NCBI GenBank assembly: GCA_003599885.1
Contig: QZKW01000083.1
Location: 30,583-94,582 of the forward strand
Direction of reading: 5' to 3'
Length of the DNA stretch: 64,000 nt
From: Desulfobacteraceae bacterium
Lineage (GTDB): Bacteria > Desulfobacterota > Desulfobacteria > Desulfobacterales > Desulfosalsimonadaceae
The notes beneath the pieces are model-generated. The model did no database searches, was not told the DNA's origin, and worked only from the letters and a program-made list of their open reading frames with translations. Made by a program: the position numbers and the translations under genes. This document shows positions 62,682-64,000 of this stretch, piece after piece (positions within the stretch are counted from its first letter, which is position 1; every line of letters starts with the position of its first letter).

Positions 62682-64000
62682 ATGAAGAACCCCATGCCCC
62701 CCCGTTATCAGACGGGCAAGGCTTTTTTCGACAAAGCCCTGATTGATTGCTATCACAATTTTGGATACCCTGACCAATGGATTGCGGAAGGCAAAGGGTA
62801 TGAACCGGAAGATGCGTATGTGATCAGCCATCCGAGCTGGTTTATGGAACCCGTCCCCCCGGTTCCCCAGGTGTCAATTTATCAGCTGTTCCGGGAAACC
62901 GTTCAAAAATATCCGAATGAAACCGCCGTGATTTTTTTAGATAAAAAGATCACCTATACAGCCCTGAATGATCTTATCAGTAGATATGCGGCGGTGCTGC
63001 AGGGCCTTGGCGTCGGCAAGGGGGATGTGGTGGCCACCATGCTGCCCAATTCCCTCCAGCATATTGTGGCGTTTTACGCAGTCAGCATGATCGGCGCGGT
63101 CCACACGCCCATTGACGTCATGTTCCAGGCAAAGGAAGTTGCCTATCAGATCAAGGACTCCGGCGCACGGACCGTGTTTGTGCTGGATGTGTTATACGAT
63201 AAAATCAAGGCGTTGAAAGACAGCGGGCAGATCAGCCATGTGATCGTCACCAATGTCCAGGACTGGGCCGCAGACAACGCGGTGATTCCGAATGCCATCA
63301 AATATTTCTGGGACACCCCGAAACAATCCATTCCCGGAACCCTTGATTTTTTTCCGTCTTTGGCGAAAACCCCGCCGCTCGCAGAACCGGTTCCGGTGAA
63401 CGCCAAAAAAGACACGGCCCTCCTTTTATATACCACCGGTCCCGGCGGTCAGCCCCTGGGCGTTATTGAAACCCATTTTAACCTGGTGTTCAATTCCCTG
63501 ACCCATGCCCATGCCTTTCGCGCATGGGAAGGCCGGGAAATCAATTTTTCCATCATGCCCATGTTCCACACTTCGGGCTACCTGCTGCATCAGCTTCCGG
63601 CGCTGTATCAGGGCGGCACCGTGATACCGATTCCGCTGTTTGACCTGGAGGATTCTTTCCGGATCATCAAAACCTATCAGGTCAATGTGGTGTTTGCGCC
63701 CCCGACGTTTTTTATCGCCCTGATGTCGCGGCCGGATATGATTGATTTGTATGATCTTTCAAGCATTAAAGCCAGCGTTGGATGCGCGGCACCGGTGCCG
63801 GTGGAGGTTCAGGAAAAGTGGAAAAAACTGACCGGCATTTCCCTGACCAATGGCTGGGGAATGACGGAAACCAACAGCGGCGGGATTTGTTCTATTCCGG
63901 GAATCAAGGAAAAAAGTGACGCCCTGGGCATTCCGGTGTATTCGGAAGTCAAAATAACCGATGACGCGGGCAATATCCTGGGACGGAATGTGGAAGGCGA
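62682..64000 (+). CDS. AMP-dependent acyl-CoA synthetase-like protein, partial at the right edge
   Basis: At least 439 residues of an ANL-superfamily enzyme, start ATG 62682 with AAAGGAG eight bases upstream; the C-terminal part is cut by the window end. FETVQKYPNETAVIF-like entry, MPMFHTSGYLLH (about 290), APPTFFIALM and NGWGMTET (about 390) are well kept. The P-loop reads YTTGPGGQPLG in place of the usual YTSGTTGxPKG: both Thr after the Gly and the Lys are changed. This may weaken or alter adenylation. Substrate unknown, perhaps a fatty or aromatic acid. Confidence 0.85.
   Translation, partial: MKNPMPPRYQTGKAFFDKALIDCYHNFGYPDQWIAEGKGYEPEDAYVISHPSWFMEPVPPVPQVSIYQLFRETVQKYPNETAVIFLDKKITYTALNDLISRYAAVLQGLGVGKGDVVATMLPNSLQHIVAFYAVSMIGAVHTPIDVMFQAKEVAYQIKDSGARTVFVLDVLYDKIKALKDSGQISHVIVTNVQDWAADNAVIPNAIKYFWDTPKQSIPGTLDFFPSLAKTPPLAEPVPVNAKKDTALLLYTTGPGGQPLGVIETHFNLVFNSLTHAHAFRAWEGREINFSIMPMFHTSGYLLHQLPALYQGGTVIPIPLFDLEDSFRIIKTYQVNVVFAPPTFFIALMSRPDMIDLYDLSSIKASVGCAAPVPVEVQEKWKKLTGISLTNGWGMTETNSGGICSIPGIKEKSDALGIPVYSEVKITDDAGNILGRNVEG

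Overview
The window looks like a chromosomal segment of a strictly anaerobic or microaerobic Desulfobacterota bacterium, most like the Desulfobacterales. The pointers are a rubrerythrin under a PerR-like regulator, a tungsten-type aldehyde:ferredoxin oxidoreductase operon, a hydrolase of the cyclohexanecarboxyl-CoA/MenB type, a SahR-type regulator in front of S-adenosylhomocysteinase, a HypA maturation protein, and many NarL-type two-component proteins. This placement is inferred from gene content only. I found no rRNA, tRNA, CRISPR array or intact insertion sequence.

Layout. 1-9 kb: small conserved genes, an acyl-ACP-reductase-like protein, a BadI/MenB-like hydrolase abutting the broken tail of an SDR gene, the rubrerythrin/PerR pair, a sulfotransferase. 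8-20 kb: chorismate mutase/prephenate dehydrogenase, a U32-type 23S rRNA hydroxylase, a 1396-residue GGDEF/ATPase/HEAT signalling protein, Hsp33 with a ferritin-like protein, and the sahR-ahcY operon. 20-32 kb: HypA, a ferredoxin-type protein and its TetR neighbour, a very large secreted protein that joins a vanadium-haloperoxidase-like domain, a complete multicopper oxidase and three fibronectin type III domains, and a convergent response regulator/MASE3 sensor kinase pair.

32-38 kb is the replication region: dnaN, gyrB and cvfB run leftward from an AT-rich intergenic region. There two ~167-bp imperfect direct repeats, each with DnaA-box-like sites, flank a small membrane-protein gene. This is a good candidate for a bipartite origin. 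38-46 kb: a run of small metabolic genes (HAD phosphatase, methyltransferase, YaiI, VF530, shikimate kinase-like), a second sensor kinase/regulator pair, and a cold-shock gene with a very strong terminator.

46-54 kb is accessory in character: a 52-bp perfect palindrome, a markedly AT-rich membrane-anchored TPR gene, then a block bounded by near-identical 35-bp direct repeats. The block holds a sulfatase-fold protein, a sulfotransferase and an IPTL-type exosortase-substrate surface protein with internal repeats. 54-64 kb returns to housekeeping and metabolism: HD-GYP phosphodiesterase, CMD protein, Dph6-like ligase, an AOR-MoaD-MoaD-ThiF operon, metallophosphoesterase, TruC, a lipoprotein, and an AMP-binding enzyme with an altered P-loop that runs off the right edge.

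The strongest leads are the haloperoxidase-multicopper oxidase-FN3 fusion, the duplicated origin-like region, the GGDEF/STAND/duplicated-module/HEAT protein, and the direct-repeat-bounded surface block.
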